A program made the position numbers and the translations under genes. From positions 248,001 through 312,000 of the forward strand of contig NZ_JACWMY010000005.1 in NCBI RefSeq assembly GCF_014773265.1: 64,000 nucleotides of DNA. Direction: 5' to 3'. The notes beneath the pieces were generated by a model. The model did no database searches. It worked only from the letters and a program-made list of their open reading frames with translations, and was not told the origin of the DNA. Shown one piece after another: positions 7,555 through 15,999 of this stretch. The number at the start of each line of letters is the position of its first letter. Positions within the stretch are counted from its first letter, which is position 1. Source of the DNA: Mucilaginibacter pankratovii. GTDB lineage: Bacteria > Bacteroidota > Bacteroidia > Sphingobacteriales > Sphingobacteriaceae.

Positions 7555-9474
7555 ATGCCACGTTTAAATCTTTTAGAAGAAACAAGGTTTGAAAAACTAC
7601 CTGTAACGGTTTATGCCGATATGCTCACCGCATCAAAAGTGGTGGCTGGGCGTATTGCCGGTATCATTAAGCAAAAAGCCCAAAAAGGGGAGCAGGCCGT
7701 ACTTGGCCTGGCCACCGGCGCAACGCCTGTAGCTGTTTATAAAGAACTGGTGCGCCTGCATCGAGAAGAAGGGCTCAGTTTTAAAAATGTTACCACCTTT
7801 AATCTCGATGAGTATTTTCCTATGAATGCGACTGCTGTACAAAGCTATAAGGTGTTCATGAACAAGCATTTGTTTGATCATGTGGATATTGCCCCCGAGA
7901 ATATCAACATCCCCGATGGCGAGCTGGCACAAGAAGATGTGGCCTCGTTTTGCCTCGAATATGAAAAGAAGATCAGCGCTTACGGCGGGCTCGACCTGCA
8001 GATCCTGGGTATTGGCCGTACAGGGCACATCGGGTTTAACGAGCCGGGTTCGGCGCCAAACTCGGGTACGCGCCTGGTATCTTTAGACGAACTTACCCGC
8101 AGCGATGCCGCGCACGATTTTGGCGGAAAGGCTAATGTGCCCGCCAAAGCCATCACCATGGGTATCGGAACCATTTTTAAGGCCCGCGAAATTATCCTGA
8201 TGGCCTGGAACGCCAAGAAGGCTGACATTATTAAAAAAGCGGTGGAAGGCGATGTTTCTGCGGAGATCCCGGCTACCTACCTGCAACACTCGGATAACGT
8301 GGAGTTTATTTTAGATGAAGATGCCGCATCATCATTAACCCGCTTTAATACGCCATGGTTGGTGAAGGATTGTACCTGGGACGAGCAGCTGATTAAAAAA
8401 GCGGTGATCTGGCTTGCCAAAACGCTGAATAAACCAATCCTTAAACTTACCGAAGACGATTACAATACCAATGGTATGGCGCAACTGGCCACGCAAAACG
8501 GGCCGGTTTACAATATCAACATTCATATCTTTAATAAACTGCAGCATACCATTACCGGCTGGCCGGGTGGTAAACCAAATGCCGATGACAGTCAGCGCCC
8601 CGAACGCGCAATACCTGCTGTCAAACGTGCTATCGTATTTTCTCCGCATCCGGATGACGACGTGATCTCGATGGGCGGTACCTTCATTCGCCTGGCCGAC
8701 CAGTGGCATGATGTGCACGTAGCTTACCAAACATCGGGCAATACGGCGGTTTGGGATGATGATGCGCTGCGCTTTGTGGAATTCAGTCTCGATCTTTCCA
8801 AATCGCAGGGTGTCAATGATGAGAAACTTCGCGCTACCTATAATGATATGCGCGGGTTCATCAAAACCAAAAAGCCGAATGAACGCGACCCACAGGAGAT
8901 GGAGACCATCAAAGGGCTTATCCGCAAAGGCGAAGCCATAGCAGGTGCCCGTTTTGTTGGTTTGGATGATGACCATATCCATTTCCAGGACCTGCCATTT
9001 TACGATAAGCGCAAGGTGAGCAAAGAGGTATCGTACGAGGAGGATATCCGGCAAACCATGGCTTTGCTTCAGCAAGTAAAACCGCACCAGATCTACGCCG
9101 CCGGTGATTTTGCCGACCCACATGGTACACATAAGACCTGTTTTGATATTATCCACGAAGCCATTATTCGCCTTACTAAAACCGAAGAATGGATGAAAGA
9201 TTGCTGGCTGTGGCTTTACCGTGGTGCCTGGTTCGAGTTTGAAACGCATGAAATAGAAATGTGTGTGCCTTTGTCGCCCGAAGAAGTGGAGCGCAAGCGC
9301 CTGGCCATATTCAAACACCAATCGCAAAAAGACCGCCCTGTTTTCCCGGGCGATGATGCCCGCGAATTTTGGGTAAGAGCAGAGGACCGCACAAGTGAAA
9401 CCGCTCGCACTTATAACCAGCTTGGCCTGGCGGAGTACGAAGCGATGGAAGCGTTTGTGAGGTTTAAGTTTTAG
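7555..9474 (+). CDS. nagB: Glucosamine-6-phosphate deaminase fused to PIG-L/LmbE deacetylase
   Basis: Residues 15-265 are a complete NagB isomerase/deaminase: GLATGATPVAVY binds phosphate, FNLDEYFP gives D85/E86, and GIGRTGHIGFNEPGS carries H158 and E163. After a linker, residues 358-639 form a PIG-L/LmbE zinc deacetylase with SPHPDDDVISMGG (H365, D367, D368) and a downstream DPHGTHKTC metal site. The 639-residue total is more than twice normal NagB (about 260) and matches a fusion known in Bacteroidota. NagB turns GlcN-6-P into fructose-6-P and ammonia. The deacetylase half plausibly removes the acetyl group from an amino sugar first, which would explain the lack of a nagA gene here; that is inference. 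It is last in the galE operon, 23 nt after the kinase, and is followed by a GC-rich hairpin. Confidence 0.9.
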   Translation: MPRLNLLEETRFEKLPVTVYADMLTASKVVAGRIAGIIKQKAQKGEQAVLGLATGATPVAVYKELVRLHREEGLSFKNVTTFNLDEYFPMNATAVQSYKVFMNKHLFDHVDIAPENINIPDGELAQEDVASFCLEYEKKISAYGGLDLQILGIGRTGHIGFNEPGSAPNSGTRLVSLDELTRSDAAHDFGGKANVPAKAITMGIGTIFKAREIILMAWNAKKADIIKKAVEGDVSAEIPATYLQHSDNVEFILDEDAASSLTRFNTPWLVKDCTWDEQLIKKAVIWLAKTLNKPILKLTEDDYNTNGMAQLATQNGPVYNINIHIFNKLQHTITGWPGGKPNADDSQRPERAIPAVKRAIVFSPHPDDDVISMGGTFIRLADQWHDVHVAYQTSGNTAVWDDDALRFVEFSLDLSKSQGVNDEKLRATYNDMRGFIKTKKPNERDPQEMETIKGLIRKGEAIAGARFVGLDDDHIHFQDLPFYDKRKVSKEVSYEEDIRQTMALLQQVKPHQIYAAGDFADPHGTHKTCFDIIHEAIIRLTKTEEWMKDCWLWLYRGAWFEFETHEIEMCVPLSPEEVERKRLAIFKHQSQKDRPVFPGDDAREFWVRAEDRTSETARTYNQLGLAEYEAMEAFVRFKF

Positions 9475-9478
9475 CTCA

Positions 9479-9510
9479 AGCCCCCCGGCCCCCTGAAGGG
9501 GGAGCTTTTT
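9479..9510. repeat. GC-rich short palindromic repeat/terminator after nagB
   Basis: Five C residues (9489-9493), a TGAA loop and five G residues (9498-9502) are followed by GCTTTTT. This gives a terminator-like hairpin. The C-rich arm resembles short palindromic repeats scattered through Sphingobacteriaceae genomes, so it may be both. Confidence 0.55.
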
Positions 9511-9836
9511 AAAAGCAATGTCATTAGTTAAGTTTTATTTCCTTTAACGTTATAAAATGCACTTGTTGGGTTAGCAAAAAAGTTTACAAAAGTTTACACA
9601 ATTCAAAAAATAAAAATATAACTATTTAATAATAAGATAGATATACTTTTGATGGGTTTACACTTTTTGAGGCGTTTATTTTCTTTTGATTAATATCTCA
9701 TCAACTCTAAACTTGACAACATCGCTCCCGAGGCGGGAACTTTTGAAAAGCAGCGGAGCGTGACCAAAAGACTCAAATACTATTATTTAAATCAATGGAA
9801 TCATCTTCAATCGGCGCAATCACAAAATAAAAAAAC
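9511..9836. other. Intergenic stretch before glmM, possibly a decayed repeat
   Basis: No gene is visible. The segment has unusual blocks such as GGCGTTTATTTTCTTTTG and GCAGCGGAGCGTGACCAAAAG, recalling degraded interspersed repeats in related genomes. A clear promoter box for glmM was not found. Confidence 0.3.
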
Positions 9837-11222
9837 ATGACACTTATAAAATCAATATCAGGCATACGGGGTACTATTGGCGGCACGCCGGGTGACGGAC
9901 TTACACCCGCAGATGTGGTGAAATTCACTGCAGCTTACGGTCGTTGGGTTATCGAAACTACGGGCAAACGCAAAGTGGTGATTGGCCGCGATGCGCGTAT
10001 CTCCGGCCGGATGGTGAACCATTTGGTAACCGGCACGCTGATGGGGCTGGGGATAGATGTGGTAGACCTTGGTCTTTCTACCACCCCAACCGTAGAAATT
10101 GCCGTGCCCGATGAACAGGCCGGTGGCGGCATTATTATTACGGCCAGCCACAACCCAAAACAATGGAACGCCCTGAAATTATTAAACTTTAAGGGTGAGT
10201 TTATTAATGATAACGAAGGTAAAAAAGTACTGGAGCTTGCCGAAGACACCTCATGGGCCTTTGCCGAAGTGGATGAATTGGGCAAAGTGACTTATGACGA
10301 TACCTATCTGCAAAAACATATTGATAAGATCCTGGCCTTGCCGCTGGTTGATGTTGCTGCCATAAAAGCTGCCAATTTTAGCGTGGTGATAGACTGCGTG
10401 AATTCTACCGGCGGGTTGTTTTTACCACCTTTATTGAAAGCATTGGGTGTTAACCAGGTAGACGAATTGTACTGTGAGCCAACGGGCCAATTTCCTCACA
10501 ACCCCGAGCCGCTGCCGGAAAACCTTACCGCCATTGCTGGCAGGGTGGTAGAAATTGGTGCCGATCTGGGTATCGTGGTCGATCCGGATGTGGACCGCCT
10601 GTGCTTTGTAAACCAGGATGGCAGCATGTTTGGCGAAGAATATACGCTGGTTGCTGTTGCCGATCATATATTAAGGAATACACCCGGCAACACGGTTTCC
10701 AATTTATCATCAACCCGCGCCCTGCGCGATGTTACCGAAAACCTGGGTGGCGTTTACGAAGCATCGGCAGTAGGGGAGGTGAACGTGGTTACAAAAATGA
10801 AAGCCGTTAACGCGGTTATTGGTGGCGAGGGTAACGGCGGTATTATTTACCCCGAATTGCATTATGGCCGCGACGCCTTAGTGGGTATTGCTTTGTTCCT
10901 GACAATGCTGGCAAAATCGGGTAAAAGTATTTTGGAATTGAGGAAGACTTACCCGGCGTATTATATCTCTAAAAACAAAATTACCCTTACCGATGATATG
11001 GATATCGATGCCTTATTAAAGGAAGTTGAAAGCAAATACAGCCATCAGCCATATAGCACCATTGATGGTTTAAAAATTGAGTTCGGCAAGCAGTGGGTGC
11101 ACTTGCGCCGGTCCAATACCGAACCGGTGATCAGGATCTATTCCGAGGCAAATTCGATGGAAAACGCTGATAAATTAGCACACCAGATCATAGAAGATAT
11201 TACCGGGTTGCTCGCTGTTTAA
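9837..11222 (+). CDS. glmM: Phosphoglucosamine mutase-type phosphohexomutase
   Basis: The 461-residue protein has all four alpha-D-phosphohexomutase signatures. The phosphoserine loop is TASHNPKQWNALK with S104, the metal loop is DPDVDRL, the sugar-specificity loop is GGEGNGG, and the phosphate-binding loop RRSNTEPVIRIY is near the C-terminus. The GEGNGG loop is typical of GlmM-like enzymes that handle glucosamine 1- and 6-phosphates. GlmM normally feeds cell-wall synthesis, but its place between two NahK-like kinases suggests it could also link sugar-1-phosphates from the locus to the 6-phosphate used by NagB. It is a single-gene unit ended by a strong terminator. No LacI-type operator was seen in front of it. 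Confidence 0.88.
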   Translation: MTLIKSISGIRGTIGGTPGDGLTPADVVKFTAAYGRWVIETTGKRKVVIGRDARISGRMVNHLVTGTLMGLGIDVVDLGLSTTPTVEIAVPDEQAGGGIIITASHNPKQWNALKLLNFKGEFINDNEGKKVLELAEDTSWAFAEVDELGKVTYDDTYLQKHIDKILALPLVDVAAIKAANFSVVIDCVNSTGGLFLPPLLKALGVNQVDELYCEPTGQFPHNPEPLPENLTAIAGRVVEIGADLGIVVDPDVDRLCFVNQDGSMFGEEYTLVAVADHILRNTPGNTVSNLSSTRALRDVTENLGGVYEASAVGEVNVVTKMKAVNAVIGGEGNGGIIYPELHYGRDALVGIALFLTMLAKSGKSILELRKTYPAYYISKNKITLTDDMDIDALLKEVESKYSHQPYSTIDGLKIEFGKQWVHLRRSNTEPVIRIYSEANSMENADKLAHQIIEDITGLLAV

Positions 11223-11350
11223 TGCCTGCCGTTATTTTTCAAAATCAGGTTTATTAAATGTTGCATATTTAGGTTTAATGCTAAATTTAATTCCCTTAAG
11301 CATGAGGTAAGCAGGTGTAAGTTTTACAAATGTGCTCGAATACATATTTA

Positions 11351-11388
11351 AAGCCTACTTTATTTATAATAAAGTAGGCTTTTTTTTG
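11351..11388. terminator. Rho-independent terminator after glmM
   Basis: A 12-bp perfect stem (11351-11362 with 11370-11381) is followed by a run of eight T. Confidence 0.88.
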
Positions 11389-11445
11389 CCAAAAATTTAA
11401 TTATGACATTTTCTGTTAAGTTTTTGTAAAATTTATTTGCATTTG

Positions 11446-11459
11446 TGTGTGCGAACACG
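11446..11459. promoter_or_regulatory. Predicted LacI-family operator, site 4
   Basis: TGTGTGCGAACACG matches the shared palindrome with central CG. It is the first of two copies before the kinase-susC-susD operon. Confidence 0.62.
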
Positions 11460-11501
11460 CTATATTTAGATATTAATAACAACAAGGCTTATACAAGCTA
11501 T

Positions 11502-11515
11502 AGTGTGCGAACACA
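11502..11515. promoter_or_regulatory. Predicted LacI-family operator, site 5
   Basis: AGTGTGCGAACACA is the second copy, centred 56 bp after site 4. This spacing is between five and six helical turns and could allow looping or cooperative binding. A TATATTTA box at 11461-11468 lies between the two copies. Confidence 0.62.
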
Positions 11516-11559
11516 CAGTGTTGATGTTGCCGGGATAAACCAAGTACACCTGATATAAA

Positions 11560-12708
11560 ATGAGTTTAACAGATCCGATCACTTTTAACATTTCTTCGAT
11601 AGTGAAAAACTTTAATATAACCGGCGAAATTGCCGAAGCTGAGGCTTTCGGTAACGGGCATATTAATGATACTTTTTTACTGAAAAATAAAGATCTGGAT
11701 AGTCCCGATTATTTGCTGCAACGCATCAATCACCATGTTTTTAAAGATGTGCCCAAGCTGATAGATAATATCCACCTGGTAACCTCATACCTCAAAAATA
11801 AAATGCTGCCCGGCCTTGAACCCGGCAAAAATCAAAAGGTATTAAAGCTGATAAGCACTACCGATGAAAAGCTTTTTTATAAGGATGAACAGGGCAACTA
11901 CTGGCGGGTATATTTGTTTCTCGCCGGCTCGCGTAGTTACGATGTGGTATCAACCGAGCAGCAGGCCTACGAAGGAGGCAAAGCCTTCGGTTATTTCCAA
12001 ACCCTGCTCTCGGATATGGATCCGCTGCAGCTCTCAGAAACCATTGTCGATTTTCATAACATCCAAAAACGACTTAAGGACCTGCATATTGCCATTAATG
12101 AAGATGTGATGGACCGTGTTGCAGGGGTGGGAGCAGAGATCGATTTTATCCGCGAACGCGAACAAGGCATGTCTGTGATTTATAATTGGGGGCGTTCGGG
12201 GCTTTTGCCAAAACGGATCACACACAACGATACCAAGTTTAACAATATATTATTTGATGCCGATGATAAGGCCGAATGTGTAATAGACCTGGATACGGTA
12301 ATGTCGGGCCACGTGGCTTACGACTTTGGCGACGCTATCCGCACTATCATTAATACCACAGCAGAGGATGAGCCGGATCTTAAGAAGATCCAGATCAATA
12401 TCCCGCTTTTTAAAGCTTATGCGAAAGGTTACATCAACGAAGCCCACGCCTTCCTTACAGATACGGAAGTAGAATCCTTGTTTTTAGGGACGATGCTGCT
12501 GCCCTACATGCAGGGCGTAAGGTTTTTAACAGATTACCTGCAGGGCGATACTTATTTTAAAACTGCCTATCCCGGCCACAACCTGGTGAGGGCAAAGGCG
12601 CAGTTTCAGTTACTCATAAAATTAGAGGAACAGGATCAGCTGCTCAGGCAGATCATTGCCGATACAGTGGCCGATCATAAAAGAAAATATAAGGAGGAAA
12701 AAATTTAG
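11560..12708 (+). CDS. NahK-like N-acetylhexosamine 1-kinase (APH fold), second copy
   Basis: The 382-residue protein is a paralogue of the kinase at 6356 and shares long stretches with it. It has the nucleotide loop FGNGHINDTF (residues 30-39), the catalytic loop ITHNDTKFNN with H222 and D224, and VIDLDTVMSGH with D243 and D245. Its N-terminus lacks a signal peptide, so it acts in the cytoplasm. It is first in the operon with susC and susD and carries two operator copies upstream, whereas the first copy sits in the galE operon. Two kinases under one regulator suggest different sugars or anomers, for example GalNAc versus GlcNAc; the sequence cannot decide which. Confidence 0.78.
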   Translation: MSLTDPITFNISSIVKNFNITGEIAEAEAFGNGHINDTFLLKNKDLDSPDYLLQRINHHVFKDVPKLIDNIHLVTSYLKNKMLPGLEPGKNQKVLKLISTTDEKLFYKDEQGNYWRVYLFLAGSRSYDVVSTEQQAYEGGKAFGYFQTLLSDMDPLQLSETIVDFHNIQKRLKDLHIAINEDVMDRVAGVGAEIDFIREREQGMSVIYNWGRSGLLPKRITHNDTKFNNILFDADDKAECVIDLDTVMSGHVAYDFGDAIRTIINTTAEDEPDLKKIQINIPLFKAYAKGYINEAHAFLTDTEVESLFLGTMLLPYMQGVRFLTDYLQGDTYFKTAYPGHNLVRAKAQFQLLIKLEEQDQLLRQIIADTVADHKRKYKEEKI

Positions 12709-12776
12709 GATAAAATTTACCCCCAACCATTAGTCAAGCAACATCAAAATTTATAAACGTACCTAATACTTTAAAT

Positions 12777-15700
12777 ATGAACAAAAATTATTTACTTAAC
12801 ATGAAGCTCTTTTGCGCCCTGGTACTGCTGCTGAACCTGCAGTATCTAAGCGCGGATGCCAACAGCGTTGCAAAGGGCATAGCTGATACCCGCCGGTTCG
12901 GCACCATTACCGGCACGGTTACAGACGTAAAAGGCGCACCCGTACCTGGGGTTGTTGTGTCTGTAAAAGGCAGCACCAATGCTACACCCACTAATATAAA
13001 GGGTAGTTATTCTATCAATGCCAACGCGGGCGACGTTTTGGTATTTAAAATGGTGGGCTTTACAACTAAAGAAGTTGTGGTTAGCGGGCAAACGGTTGTT
13101 AATGTTACACTGGAAGAATCAAACACCGGCCTTAACGAGGTGGTGGTAATTGGTTACGGTACAGCAACCAAGCGCGACCTTACCGGTGCTGTGTCTTCGG
13201 TGAAAACGGCCGACCTGGTAACCAGTTCGGGCCCCGAGATCGGGAGCATGTTAAAAGGTAAAGTTGCCGGTTTAACTATTCGCCAAAACAGTGCCCAGCC
13301 GGGTGGTGGTTTAGATATATTGATCCGTGGTGCAGGCTCTGTAAACGCCAGTAACGCGCCGCTGATCGTGGTAGATGGTTTCCCGATAACTGATCTGCAG
13401 CAACCTGCAACCTTGGGCGGCCGCTACCAGGCAGGTACCCAAAGTATATTAAACTCGTTTAACCCCAACGATATCGAATCGGTAGATGTGTTAAAAGATG
13501 CGAGTGCAACTTCCATTTACGGTTCGCGTGCTGCCAATGGTGTTATTTTAATCACCACCAAACGTGGCAAAGAAGGTAAAGCTAAAGTTGACTATTCTTA
13601 CAATTATACCTATCAAAAATACAACAACTCTTTTGATGTATTGCCTTTGAACGAATGGATGCAGATACGTAACGAAGCAGGCCAGGAGCAATGGGATTTT
13701 GACAACCACGTTGCGCCTTATGGTACAACAACGGTTGCCGAAGCTATCGCTAACAGCGGCCCCTACCGTAAATTATATACCCAAAATGCCATTAACAACG
13801 TAGGCCGCGGAACCGACTGGTTGGCCCTGGTTACCCGCGATGGGATGACCATGCAGCACAACATATCGGTAGCCGGCGGTACAAAAGCTACCAAGTATTT
13901 GATATCCGGTAACTTTTACGATCAGGATGGTGTTATCAAAAACTCCGGACTGAAGAGATATACTATCCGCACCAATATCGACCAAGAGCTGAGCAAGATC
14001 TTTAAACTAAGCTTAAACTTAACCGCCAGCCGTATCAATAACTTAAACAGCCAGTTGGGCGGCGATCAGTACGAAAACTCGGGTGTTATCCGCGCGGCCA
14101 TTCAACAGGGTCCGCACATCCAGGCTATCGACGAAAACGGTAATTACCCGCTTAACCCTCAACTGGCTTTACAGCCAAACCCATACTCGTTGTTAACCAT
14201 AACAGATCAGGGCCGCATTGAAAGGCTGTTGGCGAATACTTTCCTGGATATCACACCTGTAGAAGGGCTTTTAATTCGCTTAAAGGCAGGGTTAGACAGG
14301 GGCTACACCAAAAGAGAAAGCTACGTTCCTAAAACAGTTTTATCGGGCTTTTTAGAAGGCGGCCGCGCATTTATCGGCAGCTCTGATAACAGCAATTACC
14401 TGTTAGAGGGAACCATCAACTACAAGAAAACTATTGCCGATGCGCATAATTTTGAAGTGTTAGTGGGTGTGTCCGAGCAGAAATTTGTGGATAAATATCA
14501 AACAGCGGGCGCAACCGGTTTTATTACCGATGCCTTCCTTTGGAACAACCTGGGTGCAGGTACTAACCAGCAGCCATCTACATCATCGGGCCCGCAAAAC
14601 GTTATTGCATCTTACTTCGGCCGCTTTAACTACAATTTCAAAAGCAAATACCTGTTAACAGTTACTGTACGTACAGATGGTGCCAGCGTATTCGCCAAGA
14701 ACAATAAATGGGGTACTTTCCCGTCAGCAGCCATTGGCTGGAACGTAGCAGAAGAGCCTTTCTTCGCCGGTATAAAAAATGTGGTATCGCAATTTAAATT
14801 GAGGTTTAGCTATGGCCAAACCGGTAACGCCAGTATCAACAGCAACGCGTTTGCTGCTTACGGTGCATACCCGGCATGGTTATCTGCTAATGATGCCAGG
14901 CTGATCGGTGTATCCCTAACCAGGCTGGAAAACCCCGACCTGAAATGGGAAACCACAACCGGTGCCAACTTAGGTTTAGATTACTCCTTGTTTAATGGCA
15001 GGGTTGAAGGCTCGGTAGAGGTGTTCAGGAACGTAATTTCCGACCTGCTGGACTTTAAACCGCTCAACTCTTACCAGGAAGTGAACACCATTATTGCTAA
15101 CGTTGGTAAAACGCTCAGCAGGGGTATAGAGGTGAGCATCCGCACACGTAATATTACTAATGCCAACTTCTCATGGAGAACCCAGTTAAACTTCTCTAAA
15201 TATAAAGACAACTGGAAAGAACGCGCACCGGATTGGAAACCAAACGTTTATCAAAACGAAACCGACCCGATCAGATCTGTTTACAGCAGGGTATCTGATG
15301 GTATCTTACAGGTAGGCGAAGCGCCGCCGGTATCTCAGCCCGAATTAAAACCGGGTATGATCAAAATTAAAGACATCAACGGTTACCAGCGCGATGCTAA
15401 TAACAACCCGGTAGTAGATGCTAACGGCAGGTTTTTACGCACCGGCAGCCCCGATGGTATCATTGATGATGCCGATACCAAACTGCTGGGCACTTCAGAT
15501 CCGGGCTTTATGGCTGGTATCACCAATATCTTTACTTACAAAAGCTTCAGCCTGAACTTCGATTTCAATGGTTTGTTTGGCCGCGAAATGGCCGATCCTA
15601 ACTATACTACTTACGGCGTGAGCGCTTACGGTGTTTACTCAAATGGCTATAATGCCTTGCGTACCGTAAAAAACAGGTGGACGCCAACCAACCCAACCAA

Positions 15701-15977
15701 TACACAGCCAAGCTCGTTCTATGGGTTCTCTCCTTACAGCGTAGGCGATTTCTTCCTGCAAAAAGCATGGTTCATCAGGCTGCAAAACGTATCGTTAGGT
15801 TATACACTGCCTAATAAATGGATAAAAGGCGTGTTCTCGTCAGTAAAGGTGCATGTGGATGGTTCAAACCTGTTTGTGATAACGCCTTATAAGGGTGTAG
15901 ATCCGGAGACAGACTCTTACACAGCCGCTTACCCGTACATCAGATCGTTTGTTGCCGGTATCAACCTGACATTTTAA
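12777..15977 (+). CDS. susC: SusC-family TonB-dependent outer-membrane glycan transporter
   Basis: The 1066-residue protein forms the outer-membrane barrel that imports oligosaccharides bound by its SusD partner. After a signal peptide (residues 1-28) comes a carboxypeptidase-regulatory-like domain (GTITGTVTDVKGAPVPGV, about 40-120). The SusC hallmark LNEVVVIGYGT marks the start of the plug, with IRGAGSVNASNAPLIVVDGFP and VDVLKDASATSIYGSRAANG inside it. The barrel ends in the typical FVAGINLTF. No N-terminal secretin (STN) domain is present, so there is no sign of an anti-sigma partner, and none is encoded nearby. It is preceded by the second kinase (68-nt gap) and followed by susD (22-nt gap), one operon. 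Confidence 0.95.
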   Translation: MNKNYLLNMKLFCALVLLLNLQYLSADANSVAKGIADTRRFGTITGTVTDVKGAPVPGVVVSVKGSTNATPTNIKGSYSINANAGDVLVFKMVGFTTKEVVVSGQTVVNVTLEESNTGLNEVVVIGYGTATKRDLTGAVSSVKTADLVTSSGPEIGSMLKGKVAGLTIRQNSAQPGGGLDILIRGAGSVNASNAPLIVVDGFPITDLQQPATLGGRYQAGTQSILNSFNPNDIESVDVLKDASATSIYGSRAANGVILITTKRGKEGKAKVDYSYNYTYQKYNNSFDVLPLNEWMQIRNEAGQEQWDFDNHVAPYGTTTVAEAIANSGPYRKLYTQNAINNVGRGTDWLALVTRDGMTMQHNISVAGGTKATKYLISGNFYDQDGVIKNSGLKRYTIRTNIDQELSKIFKLSLNLTASRINNLNSQLGGDQYENSGVIRAAIQQGPHIQAIDENGNYPLNPQLALQPNPYSLLTITDQGRIERLLANTFLDITPVEGLLIRLKAGLDRGYTKRESYVPKTVLSGFLEGGRAFIGSSDNSNYLLEGTINYKKTIADAHNFEVLVGVSEQKFVDKYQTAGATGFITDAFLWNNLGAGTNQQPSTSSGPQNVIASYFGRFNYNFKSKYLLTVTVRTDGASVFAKNNKWGTFPSAAIGWNVAEEPFFAGIKNVVSQFKLRFSYGQTGNASINSNAFAAYGAYPAWLSANDARLIGVSLTRLENPDLKWETTTGANLGLDYSLFNGRVEGSVEVFRNVISDLLDFKPLNSYQEVNTIIANVGKTLSRGIEVSIRTRNITNANFSWRTQLNFSKYKDNWKERAPDWKPNVYQNETDPIRSVYSRVSDGILQVGEAPPVSQPELKPGMIKIKDINGYQRDANNNPVVDANGRFLRTGSPDGIIDDADTKLLGTSDPGFMAGITNIFTYKSFSLNFDFNGLFGREMADPNYTTYGVSAYGVYSNGYNALRTVKNRWTPTNPTNTQPSSFYGFSPYSVGDFFLQKAWFIRLQNVSLGYTLPNKWIKGVFSSVKVHVDGSNLFVITPYKGVDPETDSYTAAYPYIRSFVAGINLTF

Positions 15978-15999
15978 TTAGAAGATAAAAGATATAACA

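Noticed and set aside
8335..9327. 330-residue open frame on the minus strand
   Set aside because: It lies wholly inside the NagB::PIG-L gene, whose motifs are intact. The antisense frame has no recognisable family, so it is a shadow.
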